Shown: positions 52,333-62,524 of the stretch, in pieces
How the letters are laid out: each line of letters opens with the position of its first letter
Numbering within the stretch: the first letter of the stretch is position 1
Source of the DNA: JAAYAY01 sp963674575
GTDB taxonomy: Bacteria; Planctomycetota; Planctomycetia; Pirellulales; Thermoguttaceae
NCBI GenBank assembly: GCA_963674575.2
Contig: CAXXQT010000001.1
Coordinates: 620,001 to 684,000 of the forward strand
Direction of reading: 5' to 3'
Length of the DNA: 64,000 nt
Notes under the pieces: generated by a model
The model's database searches: none
What the model saw: only the letters and a program-made list of their open reading frames with translations
What the model was told of the DNA's origin: nothing
Made by a program: the position numbers and the translations under genes

Positions 52333-52368
52333 AAACGCGTCGCCGGCCACCCCGCCCGCGACGCGTTT
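52333..52368 (+). terminator. Terminator-like hairpin after the hibernation operon
   Basis: AAACGCGTCGC (52333-52343) pairs with GCGACGCGTTT (52358-52368) around a 14-base loop, followed by ACTTTTGG. An 11-bp stem with a short T-run fits a Rho-independent terminator. Confidence 0.6.
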
Positions 52369-52407
52369 ACTTTTGGCCCCCCCTCCTCCCGCAATCGTCC
52401 CCACAGC

Positions 52408-52445
52408 CCAAAGCTCATAGCTCACCGCTCACCGCTCAAAGCTTG
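52408..52445 (+). repeat. Short tandem GCTCA-N2-3-type repeat
   Basis: A run of overlapping units such as GCTCATAGCTCACCGCTCA is found here and again at about 60606-60643. It lies in the 52297-52689 gap upstream of the hybrid kinase; no other feature was seen there besides the terminator. Confidence 0.5.
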
Positions 52446-52689
52446 CTCCCCCTCCCCAGCCAGACCAGCCTCCCCGACTGGCCATCTCCTCGCAGACGGA
52501 ATGAGTGTTTCGTGCGGTACGGCAATGGACGGATTTTCCTTCCATGCCTGCGTTTGGGGGGGCCGCTGCCTTGAATCCAGGGTCGCATCGGACGAAGATA
52601 GTAATGGCTATGGGAACCAACCCCCTTCTCGGACGGATGGGGGATCTAACGTCCTAGGACGGGCTTTCTCGCTGCTTGGGGAATCGCCC

Positions 52690-55600
52690 ATGAAGTTCGG
52701 AATCGGCGCCAGACTTGTCTTGATGGCAACGGTCCTCGTCTGCGTCACCTCCCTGGGACTTCTCAAGTACATGGGCGACAAGTCGGAAAGGCTTGTTCTC
52801 AACCACGAAGTGCTCGACCTGGGAGACGAGACCGAACTCCGCGCCCGCGAGATGATGTCCGAGATCTACGCCCTTCGCGCCGATGTCGACAGGCTCGCCG
52901 GGCGGCTGGCCGACCCGAAAGCCGGGCCCCCCGACGAGAAGACCCTCTGCCAGTTCTGTTTGAATAATCTCTACCGCTCAAACTACGTTCGCATGGAGAT
53001 TGTCTGGCTGGATGGCTCGCAGCAGGAGACGTGGGTCCCCGAACCGTCCTCGAAGGTCCCCGCGACGATCAGCAGCCGCGACCGGTTCGTGGAGCAAGTC
53101 AAGCAATCCAGGCAACCCAATCAGCCCCAGCAGAACATCAAGTTGGTCCTGTCGCCCTTCGAGCGCGCCGACGTGACCTGGGCAGGCTCCTCGAATACGG
53201 AGAAGATGAATCTCGTGTGGGCGGGCCAGCGCCTCTTGCCGTCCGAAACCGGCGGACGAGAGGCGCTCGTGATCGCCGCGTTGGATCTCGACGCCCCCCT
53301 GCCTCGCCCCGCCGGACTCGGCGACAATCGATCGCCGCTGGCAAGGGTCAACGCGTCGCCACGTCACCTCGCCGTGCTGGCAAACGAACCGGATGCGGGC
53401 GCCTTCGGCAACGAACATCTGGTCTACCCCTACGACAAACCTCTCCAGTTGCTTCCTGCCGACGATCTCATCGGGCGGTTTAACAAGCTTTTCACGCAGC
53501 GCGTTGAATTGGTCGGCGAACTTGCCGATATCCACCCGCGCCAGGCTCCACGTAGCATCCTCAAACTGCGTGAGAAGCCGGATATCAAGTTGCAGCATCC
53601 CGTGTGGTTCTTGCAAAGCAACGAAATTGGGGAGGAATCGCAGCGCGAGGCCGCCGACGCCACCCTGGTCCGGCTCACCCAGTCCAAGGCCAGCGGCGAG
53701 CGGATCGGGCGGCTTATTGGCGGTGTGAAGAACTTGCGCCTCATGGCGGATTCTTACGAGGGGATGCTCGCGCTCAGGCAACGCGTCGAGGACGCCTGCC
53801 AGAAAGACATCTCCGACAAGATCGTGTGGCAGTCGCCCACACGCTGCGCCGATTGCTACCTCCAATGCGTTCTGTTTCCCGTTTCTTCCAATTCGGGAGT
53901 CCGCTACTACGGGCTTGCCCAGGCGGCCTTTCAGGAAGAGATGGCTGCCGACGTGAAAGACGCCCTTTGGGCCCTGCTCGTTCCAGGAATTTTCATCGTC
54001 CTTGGCGCCGCGGTGGTCACCTTCGCCTTCTCCCTCTTCATTACCCGACCCCTCAAGCAGATCACCGACGCCGCCGAAGGCGTTGCCGACATCGACGTCG
54101 GCGTAGACCCCGCCGAAAGCGGCTGGCGATGCAGTGTTTCGTCCATCGTCGACAATCTGCCTGCCAATCGACGCGACGAGATCGGCGTCCTGGCCCGGGC
54201 CTTTCAGCAAATGCTCGACGAGATCGTGACCGGCCATGAACGCTTGCGCCGGTTGAACGCCGACCTCGACGGCCTCGTCAAAGAGCGGACCGCCGAACTC
54301 CAGGAGACCAACCAGGCCCTCGAAGCCAAGATCCTCGAACTCGTCGAGGCCCGCAACGCCCAGGCTCGCTTCGTCGCCTCCATCAGCCACGACCTGAAAA
54401 CCCCGCTGACCACGATCAAGGGCTACTGCGAACTGCTGCTCGAATCCGAACTCACCGAGGAGCAGCGGGCCGACCAGGTCACGATCTATTTCGCCCGTGA
54501 ACGCCTCCAGCGGTTGATCGAGGACATCATCGACTCCCAGCGGATCGACCTCGGGCAGCTCAAGATGGAGTTCGACGAGTTCGAGGTGGCGCCCCTGCTT
54601 CGCGAGGTGGGACGTTCGATGAACCCGACCGCCGAGCGAAACGGCAATACCCTCGAACTTGAGATCGCCGACGGCATTCCAACCATGCACTCCGATCGCG
54701 AGAAGTTCGCCCGGGTGGTCACGAATCTGCTGAGCAACGCTTGCAAGTTCACCCAGAACGGAACCGTTTCGCTCCGCGTTTCGTACATGGGGGAAGAGGC
54801 GGAACCGTGGCTCCACGTCGAAATCGCCGACACGGGACGCGGGATCGAGCCGGAGTTTCAGAATCGCATTTTCACGCCCTTCCCCCAGATCCTCGACAAG
54901 GGCGAGAATCCGGAGGGCACGGGGCTGGGACTTTCCAATTGCCGGGGATACTGCCAGGCCATGGGCGGGTCGATCCGCTTCGAGAGCACGCCCGGAAAGG
55001 GAACGACGTTCACCGCCGAGTTGCCCCTTCGAGCCGACGTCATGCTTGGCGGTCCGGCCTGCCCGACCGAAACTCTGGCGCCACGCCCCGACCGCGCAGC
55101 GATGGGCGAGCCCCAGGGGCCTCCCTCGGTGCTGGTGGTCGACGACGAAGCAGAAGTCCGCGTTCTCCTGAAGCGTTTTCTCGAAAAGCTCGGATTCGTC
55201 GCCGAGACCGCCGAAAACGGCGCCGAGGGAATCCGGCTCGCCATCGAGCATAAACCGGCCCTGATCACCCTCGACGTGATGATGGCCGACGGAGACGGCT
55301 GGACCGTGCTCAAGGAACTCAAGTCGGAAGAAGGAACGCGCGACATCCCCGTCGTCATGATCTCCGTGCTCGACGACAAGTACAAAGGCTACGCCCTGGG
55401 CGCCTCCGACTACGTCACCAAGCCCATCGACTGGAACCGGCTTGCTCGCACGCTCAACCGATTCCGCCGCCACGCCAACGACGGCCACATCCTCGTCGTC
55501 GACGACGATCCGGATCTCCGGGCCCTGGCGTCCCGCCATCTTGAGCCCCTGGGCTGGAACGTCGCGGAGGCGGCCAACGGGCGCCAGGCCCTCGACAAGC

Positions 55601-55881
55601 TCTCGGAAGGTCGTCCGGACATCATCCTTCTCGACCTGCTCATGCCGGAGATGGACGGCTTCGAACTGCTGCAGCATCTGCGATCCCGCGAAGATCTCCA
55701 GTCGATTCCCGTGCTGGTCGTCACGGCAAAGGATCTGACCCAGGAAGATCGCGATCGCTTGAACGGACGAGTGTTGCAGGTTCTGCAAAAGGAAGCCATG
55801 GACTGGGATGAACTGGAACGTGAAATTCGCCGTGTGCTCTCGCCCCAAGGCCTGATCGACGGCAACGCATCGAAGAGGTGA
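52690..55881 (+). CDS. Hybrid histidine kinase with two C-terminal receivers
   Basis: The 1063-residue membrane kinase starts MKFGIGARLVLMATVLVCVT with the first helix, then a periplasmic sensor of about 400 residues with two cysteine pairs (LCQFC and RCADCYLQC). A second helix near 430 leads into a HAMP domain (ITRPLKQITDAAEGVADIDV) and a long coiled coil (KERTAELQETNQALEAK). The H-box ASISHDLKTPLTTIKGYCEL lies near 567, then a complete ATPase (NLLSNACKFTQ, IADTGRGIEP, EGTGLGLSNCRGY). Two receivers occupy about 812-930 (ITLDVMMADGD) and 932-1057 (ILLDLLMPEMDG). It heads a three-gene signalling operon. The stop overlaps the next start by four bases. Confidence 0.94.
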   Translation: MKFGIGARLVLMATVLVCVTSLGLLKYMGDKSERLVLNHEVLDLGDETELRAREMMSEIYALRADVDRLAGRLADPKAGPPDEKTLCQFCLNNLYRSNYVRMEIVWLDGSQQETWVPEPSSKVPATISSRDRFVEQVKQSRQPNQPQQNIKLVLSPFERADVTWAGSSNTEKMNLVWAGQRLLPSETGGREALVIAALDLDAPLPRPAGLGDNRSPLARVNASPRHLAVLANEPDAGAFGNEHLVYPYDKPLQLLPADDLIGRFNKLFTQRVELVGELADIHPRQAPRSILKLREKPDIKLQHPVWFLQSNEIGEESQREAADATLVRLTQSKASGERIGRLIGGVKNLRLMADSYEGMLALRQRVEDACQKDISDKIVWQSPTRCADCYLQCVLFPVSSNSGVRYYGLAQAAFQEEMAADVKDALWALLVPGIFIVLGAAVVTFAFSLFITRPLKQITDAAEGVADIDVGVDPAESGWRCSVSSIVDNLPANRRDEIGVLARAFQQMLDEIVTGHERLRRLNADLDGLVKERTAELQETNQALEAKILELVEARNAQARFVASISHDLKTPLTTIKGYCELLLESELTEEQRADQVTIYFARERLQRLIEDIIDSQRIDLGQLKMEFDEFEVAPLLREVGRSMNPTAERNGNTLELEIADGIPTMHSDREKFARVVTNLLSNACKFTQNGTVSLRVSYMGEEAEPWLHVEIADTGRGIEPEFQNRIFTPFPQILDKGENPEGTGLGLSNCRGYCQAMGGSIRFESTPGKGTTFTAELPLRADVMLGGPACPTETLAPRPDRAAMGEPQGPPSVLVVDDEAEVRVLLKRFLEKLGFVAETAENGAEGIRLAIEHKPALITLDVMMADGDGWTVLKELKSEEGTRDIPVVMISVLDDKYKGYALGASDYVTKPIDWNRLARTLNRFRRHANDGHILVVDDDPDLRALASRHLEPLGWNVAEAANGRQALDKLSEGRPDIILLDLLMPEMDGFELLQHLRSREDLQSIPVLVVTAKDLTQEDRDRLNGRVLQVLQKEAMDWDELEREIRRVLSPQGLIDGNASKR

Positions 55882-56258
55882 ACACCGTGAGCAAGCTGCT
55901 GATAGTGGAAGACGACCCCGATAACGCCCGCATGATTGCCCGCCGGCTCCGCTCGCGAGGTTTCGACGTGGAACTAGCCGTCGACGGCGCCTCGGCCATC
56001 GCCATGAGCCAGGAGCACCTGCCCGACGCGATCATCATGGACCTCAACCTGATCGGCGGCATGAACGGCCTGGAAGCAACCCGCCGAATCAAGAACATCC
56101 CCGAAACACAAGCCATCCCCGTCATCATCGTCTCCGCCGTCCAGTTGTCGTCCTTCCAGGAAGAAGCCATGGAAGCGGGCGTTGCGGACTTCGACGACAA
56201 GCCGATTGAATTCGATCGTCTCGTTGGCAAAATTGACGCCCTCTTGAACCCCTCGTAA
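55878..56258 (+). CDS. Single-domain response regulator
   Basis: A 126-residue CheY-like receiver with the acidic pair VEDDPDN, phospho-aspartate in AIIMDLNLIGGMNG, the Thr/Ser switch in IIVSAVQ and the lysine in FDDKPIEF. There is no output domain, so it probably relays phosphate between the preceding hybrid kinase and the following DHp-REC-cyclase. The GTG at 55878 overlaps the kinase stop; a second GTG at 55887 is an alternative. Confidence 0.92.
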   Translation: MNTVSKLLIVEDDPDNARMIARRLRSRGFDVELAVDGASAIAMSQEHLPDAIIMDLNLIGGMNGLEATRRIKNIPETQAIPVIIVSAVQLSSFQEEAMEAGVADFDDKPIEFDRLVGKIDALLNPS

Positions 56259-56263
56259 TCGTC

Positions 56264-57952
<1,689 letters not shown>

Positions 57953-57969
57953 CCCGTAGCGGTGCCGTT

Positions 57970-58031
57970 CTTCCCCTTCATCATTCTGCGGTTCCTTGTT
58001 CGATATTCTGCGGTTCACTGTAGTGGGCGGC
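57970..58031 (+). repeat. Left 62-bp inverted repeat of the 58-61 kb island
   Basis: This 62-bp sequence recurs in inverted orientation at 60964-61025 with only about four mismatches. It holds two TTCTGCGGTTC units. A shorter related stretch lies near 58163-58195. The pair encloses the terminase remnant, the HsdR-N-type gene and the G-poor DNA. Confidence 0.85.
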
Positions 58032-58045
58032 TCGCCGTCAAGAAC

Positions 58046-58130
58046 ACCCACCCAGTAGGTTCCGGGCGCCGCACGGAACCCCGAAGCGGCAACGCCCTTG
58101 CCATCCCAACAGACGCCCCGTGAACTGAGG
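58046..58130 (+). repeat. 85-bp GTAGGTTCCGGGCGCCGC repeat, first copy in the island
   Basis: A longer version of the core repeat also found at 25934-26075. It matches 58513-58595 over about 83 bp with a handful of changes. Confidence 0.75.
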
Positions 58131-58326
58131 GGCCTACTTTTGATCTCCTGAAATGGCTTTGCCTTCATCGTTCTACGGTTCATGGTGGTGGGCGGCGTGC
58201 TTTGGGAGTTGGGGTGGTTGAGTCGTTCGGTATCGCAAAAAGCCGGGCTAAGGTGGGGCGTTTATGCATGGTGCGGAGCGGATTGGGGTGGAAGGGATAA
58301 GAGCCCGGCTTTGGTTGTGGGGTGTG

Positions 58327-58512
58327 TTAGCCGACGGGGAGGCGGTTGCCTAGGCCGTCGTCGTGGTGGCGGCCGGCGAGGAGTTCGGTGGCGAGGCGGA
58401 GAGCCATTTCCAGGGCGTCGGGGCCGTCGTCGTGGGCGGCGATGGGGAATTCCTGGAGTTGGTGGAGGAGGAGCTTGGTTGAGGGGCAGTCGGCTTTGAG
58501 GCGGGGCTCCGA
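58327..58512 (-). pseudogene. C-terminal remnant of a phage terminase large subunit
   Basis: The last 61 codons before a stop at 58327-58329 read KADCPSTKLLLHQLQEFPIA, then AAHDDGPDALEMALRLATEL, which is the typical end of phage terminase large subunits (the HDDGPDALEMA pattern of the nuclease domain). The upstream side is cut off at 58512 exactly where the 83-bp repeat begins, so the gene is truncated. A nearby AAAGCCGGGCT/AGCCCGGCTTT pair lies just beyond its end (58237-58315). This suggests past phage DNA here. Confidence 0.65.
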
Positions 58513-58595
58513 CCACCCAGTAGGTTCCGGGTGCCGCACGGAACCCTGACGCGGCAACACGCTTGCCATCCCAGCAGACGCCCCGTGATCTGAGG
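58513..58595 (+). repeat. GTAGGTTCCGGGTGCCGC repeat, second copy in the island
   Basis: An 83-bp near-copy of 58046-58130, in the same orientation, abutting the truncated end of the terminase remnant. The rest of 58596-59231 has no supported gene. Confidence 0.75.
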
Positions 58596-59231
58596 AACCA
58601 CGAATCCGGAAGATCCTCACGCCCACCCAAGCTATCCGGGCGCCAGTCCCGAAGGGACGTCCCTAATCCAGCCCAGGGTGCAGCGATGTGAGCCCCGCGA
58701 ACCATCGCGCAACCCTGGGTCAGGAACCTCATCGCATTGATGAACCCCGAAGAGGTGGCCCTATCGCTTCGCGAGTGCCCGCAGTCCATAGCGGTGGGTG
58801 TCGATGCGCGAACGCGCAAAAGCGGTCTGGACGGGGCTCTCATGCAAGTGGTAATGTCGCGCGCGGCCGTCAGGCGGGTCGAAATCTCTGCAAGATACCC
58901 GCGTAGTGTCACCGGCAATAGCGTTGTGCGATCATGGGTGGTGCGTTGCTGACGCCAAGTCCCTTTCCGCAAGAACTTCTTGTGACCATCAATGGCTCAT
59001 TGCGGGTCGCTGGTCGTGCCCGGTATACTCAACACTCATAACTACACCCCGCTTCGTATGGCCCCAGAAATCATGTAGTCACGTGAATTAATATCTACCT
59101 GTATGGCCAATTAGCGCATGCAGGAACACATCAATGGCACGACCGCAGAGTCGCCGGTCGCGAGTTTCCTATTGGTCCATCGTGCGAGACGGCCCGGTCA
59201 CGCCGAACATCTTTCCCCGCGGAACACTTGA

Positions 59232-60140
59232 ATGTTTGACCATTTCGACATCTCCTTGCTCGACGCCCCGGAATTCAAGGAGGACTCTGTACGCGAAGAA
59301 ATCGTCGTCCCGATCATCAAACGGCTTGGATACGAACTGTCTGGGCCCCGACGAATCGTTCGCAGCAAGTCGCTTCTGCATCCATTTGTGATGATTGGAT
59401 CGAAGAAGCATCCGATTCACATCATCCCAGACTATCTTCTTTACAGCGACGGACGCCCCGCACTTGTACTCGATGCAAAGAAACCGGAGGCGAACTTGAT
59501 CAAGTCGAAACATGTAGAGCAGGCATACTCCTACGCTATTCACCCGGAAGTCCGCGTTCGCTTCTACGCATTATGCAACGGCCGCTCACTCGTCGCATAC
59601 GATATCTATGGCCTTGCGCCAGTATTCGACATCGCGTTTGAGAACATCGACCGTGACTGGGAGGTGATCAGCAGTGTCATGTGCCCAGACAACACTTCCT
59701 TTGCCGGCCCCCATCACCTTGCTCCCGATCTTGGAATCTGCGTGATGAAACTGGGCTTCGAAACGGGCGACACCTGGCTGTTTCTTGCCACAAGCATCCT
59801 GCATTTCGGGAGGATGACTGAATCCGAATATACGATGACTGCGAATGTCACGGTCGGTGATGTTGATCACATGGTTTCCTTTGATGCCCCCGCTAAGGTC
59901 TTTGAGCGGATACTTGAATGCACCGATGAACCGAATCGGGAGTTCTTGAAAAGTGTGTTGGTTCCGGGACAACATACATTTGCAAAACGTCCCATTTTCC
60001 TTTCCCTTGAAACAACCCTCGGTAGACCAACGCGAGGACAACACGACACGTTCGTCCCGTTTGTAATCGAGAGCGTGGAACGACTAGATGAGCGTGTTTA
60101 CAACGAGAGGGTCGCGTCGTTGAGCCAAGACGGGAAATAA
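59232..60140 (+). CDS. Stand-alone HsdR N-terminal-type nuclease-like protein
   Basis: The 302-residue protein resembles the N-terminal nuclease domain of type I restriction HsdR subunits: VREEIVVPIIKRLGYE, then the PD-(D/E)xK core IIPDYLLYSDGRPALVLDAK, followed by KKPEANLIKSKHVEQAYSYA and ALCNGRSLVAYDI. The helicase part of HsdR is absent; instead the C-terminal 150 residues form an unrecognised region (FGRMTESEYTMTANVTVGDV). It has no HsdM or HsdS partner nearby. Base composition is visibly lower in GC than the neighbours, and it lies in the repeat-bounded island, so horizontal acquisition is likely. It may be a solitary defence-type nuclease. Confidence 0.8.
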   Translation: MFDHFDISLLDAPEFKEDSVREEIVVPIIKRLGYELSGPRRIVRSKSLLHPFVMIGSKKHPIHIIPDYLLYSDGRPALVLDAKKPEANLIKSKHVEQAYSYAIHPEVRVRFYALCNGRSLVAYDIYGLAPVFDIAFENIDRDWEVISSVMCPDNTSFAGPHHLAPDLGICVMKLGFETGDTWLFLATSILHFGRMTESEYTMTANVTVGDVDHMVSFDAPAKVFERILECTDEPNREFLKSVLVPGQHTFAKRPIFLSLETTLGRPTRGQHDTFVPFVIESVERLDERVYNERVASLSQDGK

Positions 60141-60180
60141 CAATACGGTGAACCAGCGATGGCTCGCGTGTCCCGCCCCG

Positions 60181-60480
60181 CTCCCACACACCCACCGCAC
60201 TCCCTGATTAAACCACCGCCCCAACCCTCATCTTCCTTTCTTCTTCCTATCCTCCCCCGCCACTTTTGCAACACCCCTCCATCCAACTACCCCAACTTGC
60301 ATCCAGCCACAAAACCGTAACCCAAGCCCCCGCAACCACTTACACCCACCCCCATCGCCCAACATTTCGCAACACACGCCAAACACGTTGCAAAACTCCC
60401 CCGCCACCAAACCCCCATTTTCGGCCACCTGAAATTTTTCTACCCCTTACCTACCACCACCTTACAAACACTACCCCCTC
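60181..60480. other. Strongly G-depleted noncoding stretch
   Basis: In these 300 bases I count only 19 G on the + strand, while C and A dominate. It includes scattered TTGCAACAC / CGTTGCAAAAC half-sites. A 66-codon frame on the minus strand (60228-60428) follows the same bias and is judged unreliable. The cause could be an RNA, a special replication or transfer structure, or decayed DNA; no known element is recognised. Confidence 0.6.
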
Positions 60481-60511
60481 CTCCGCACAAAAATCCGCGC
60501 CAACCATCCTG

Positions 60512-60594
60512 TATAATCACTCCCGGTATCAGCAGAGCCAATCCGGTATCCCAAGAGCCCGACACAAGAACACCCCCTTGTGCCGGGCTCTTTT
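60512..60594 (+). ncRNA. Candidate short transcript ending in a strong terminator
   Basis: A TATAAT at 60512-60517 precedes a hairpin pairing AGAGCCCG (60554-60561) and CACAAG (60563-60568) with CTTGTG (60577-60582) and CGGGCTCT (60584-60591), followed by TTTT (60591-60594). The predicted RNA would be about 70 nt. No good -35 box is seen, so this is a candidate only. It may also be the end of a longer RNA from the G-poor region. Confidence 0.4.
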
Positions 60595-60644
60595 CATAGA
60601 CACACAGCTCACCGCTCATAGCTCATAGCTCAAGGCTCACCGCC

Positions 60645-60758
60645 ATGTCCCCCGAAGCCGAAGCACAAGCCGAACGCGACGCCGCCTTCCTCATCCGCGC
60701 CCAGTTCCTTTCCTGGCTCGAAGAAGACGAGAGAAAAGGGGACATCACTCATTTCTGC
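60645..60758 (+). pseudogene. Truncated reading frame in the island
   Basis: A frame opening MSPEAEAQAERDAAFLIRAQ, then SWLEEDERKGDITHF, looks like the real N-terminus of a protein of about 38 residues, but it runs into the CCCAGGCTCACGCCTGGGG repeat at about 60790 and the sequence changes character. It is probably the start of a gene cut by the repeat. A phage-gene origin is possible given the terminase remnant, but it cannot be proved. Confidence 0.4.
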
Positions 60759-60767
60759 GCGGGCTTT

Positions 60768-60885
60768 GCGGTTTGTTTCGCGATCAGCTTTCCCCAGGCT
60801 CACGCCTGGGGCTACAAATGTACCGCCGCGCTGCGCGGGCTATTGGCGACGGCAAGCCCGCGCAGCGTGGCGATACGAAACGGCG
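60768..60885. repeat. CCCGCGCAGCG / CCCCAGGCTCACGCCTGGGG repeat, copy 2
   Basis: The same motif set as 47483-47590 in inverted order: the hairpin CCCCAGGCTCACGCCTGGGG (60793-60812), then CCGCCGCGCTGCGCGGGC and CCCGCGCAGCGTGGCGATAC. It interrupts the truncated frame at 60645. With the other repeats this completes the content of 60141-61173 apart from the G-poor stretch. Confidence 0.65.
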
Positions 60886-60963
60886 TAACAGAAATGGTTG
60901 CGCCGACGGTCCCCTCCCTAACCCTCCCCCCTCGCTTCGCTGGGGAGGGAATTGTTGCTTCCT

Positions 60964-61025
60964 GCCGCCCACCATCATGAACCGCAGAATATCGAACAAG
61001 GAACCGCAGAATGATGAAGGGGAAG
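60964..61025 (-). repeat. Right 62-bp inverted repeat of the 58-61 kb island
   Basis: Reverse complement of 57970-58031 with about four mismatches. It ends about 150 bp before the glycoside hydrolase start. Confidence 0.85.
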
Positions 61026-61173
61026 TGGGATACTGGCGGCGGCAGGGATGCCTGCTGCTATGGCTTCTTGCCGCAGGGATCTTCGCTGCCTTGCGTCCCC
61101 CCACTGGACCGCTTAGACTCGGTTTCCGAGTTGTTATGCAATCGTCCCGAAAGTCCTTGGTAGGCTGGCACTC

Positions 61174-62493
61174 ATGCGACAATATGGTTCCCTGGTTGCC
61201 ATTCTGGCGGCCGCGATACTTCTGCCAACGCTTCTTTCCGCGGAGGAGAATCGCGAGTCGGTTCTCGAGCGGATGAAACCCTATGCCGGGCCCAGCGTGC
61301 CCGGCGTGGACAGGTCCACGTTGTATGGCAAGGTGATGTGCGGTTATCAGGGCTGGTTCGCCGCCGAGGGCGACGGGTCGGATTCGGGTTGGCGCCACTA
61401 CTCGGGCCGCCGGGGGCTGCGACCCGGCAGTTGCACCTTCGACCTCTGGCCCGATGTGTCCGAGTTCGATGCAGATGAACGCTATCCGACTGCCTTCAAA
61501 CATGCAGACGGGCGCACGGCCGAGTTGTTCAGCCCGTGCAACAAGAAGACGGTTTTGCGGCATTTCCAGTGGATGGCCGACTACGGGATCGACGGGGTGT
61601 TTCTCCAGCGGTTCGGCGCATCGGTGCGTTCGGCGCGGAGTTTGAGCCATCGGACCCTGGTGACGGAGAATGTTCGCGAGGCGGCCAACCGCACGGGGCG
61701 AACGTGGGCGATGATGTACGACCTGTCGGGACTCCGGGAGGGAGAAATCGAGCGGGTTGTGATGGAAGACTGGAAGGTGCTTGTCGACCGAATGCAGATC
61801 GGCAGCGACCCGGCCTATCAGCATCACGACGGCAAACCGGTCGTGGCTGTCTGGGGGATCGGTTTCAACGACGGACGGCGCTACACGCTGGAGGAATGTG
61901 ACCGGCTCGTGCAGTTTCTGAAGGAGGATCCGAAGTACGGAGGCAACACGGTCATGGTGGGGGTGCCGACCGGATGGCGGACCCTCTCGCGAGACGCGGT
62001 GCGTGACGAGAAGCTTCAGGAAGTCATCCGTCGGGCAGACATTGTCAGCCCGTGGACGGTAGGCCGCTACCACACGCCGCAATCGGCCCGGCGACACGCA
62101 CGGGAGTGGATCGGTCCGGACATCGCCTGGTGCCGCGAGGCGGGGCTGGATTTCCTGCCGGTCGTATTTCCCGGTTTCAGCTGGCACAATCTGCACAAGA
62201 ATCGGGGCGAAGAGGCGCGGCTGAACCAGATTCCGCGGCTTGGCGGCGAGTTTCTCTGGTCTCAGGCGGTTGCCGACCGCGAGGCGGGGGCGAAGATGCT
62301 CTACGTGGCTATGTTCGACGAGATCGACGAGGGCACGGCCATTTTCAAATGCACGAACGATCCGCCGGTGGGCGAGAGCCCCTTCGTGACCTACGAAGGG
62401 CTGCCTTCCGACCACTATCTTTGGCTGGCGGGCCAGATCGGCCGAATGCTGCGAGGGGAGATGGAACCGGCGGAGGAATTGCCGCAACGGTGA
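61174..62493 (+). CDS. Exported glycoside hydrolase family 71/99-like protein
   Basis: A 439-residue exported enzyme with a signal peptide MRQYGSLVAILAAAILLPTL. The mature part has GKVMCGYQGWFAAEGDGSD, WRHYSGRRGLRPG, CTFDLWPDVSEFDADERYPT, and later GIDGVFLQRFGAS and FDEIDEGTAIFK. This is the pattern of GH71/GH99-like proteins, TIM barrels that include endo-alpha-mannosidases and enzymes acting on mannans. FLPVVFPGFSWHNLHK is conserved in the family. The substrate is not certain. It is exported, fitting the other secreted carbohydrate enzymes in the window. Confidence 0.88.
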   Translation: MRQYGSLVAILAAAILLPTLLSAEENRESVLERMKPYAGPSVPGVDRSTLYGKVMCGYQGWFAAEGDGSDSGWRHYSGRRGLRPGSCTFDLWPDVSEFDADERYPTAFKHADGRTAELFSPCNKKTVLRHFQWMADYGIDGVFLQRFGASVRSARSLSHRTLVTENVREAANRTGRTWAMMYDLSGLREGEIERVVMEDWKVLVDRMQIGSDPAYQHHDGKPVVAVWGIGFNDGRRYTLEECDRLVQFLKEDPKYGGNTVMVGVPTGWRTLSRDAVRDEKLQEVIRRADIVSPWTVGRYHTPQSARRHAREWIGPDIAWCREAGLDFLPVVFPGFSWHNLHKNRGEEARLNQIPRLGGEFLWSQAVADREAGAKMLYVAMFDEIDEGTAIFKCTNDPPVGESPFVTYEGLPSDHYLWLAGQIGRMLRGEMEPAEELPQR

Positions 62494-62524
62494 GGGAGGC
62501 TGCCGAAGTCTGCCGTCTGCGTGG

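Noticed and set aside
52978..55848. Very long - strand frame of 956 codons opposite the hybrid kinase
   Set aside because: Antisense shadow of the kinase; the + strand has all kinase and receiver motifs.
58262..58972. 236-codon - strand frame in the island
   Set aside because: Pro/Arg-rich and translating the 83-bp repeat in its middle; only the separate terminase frame is supported.
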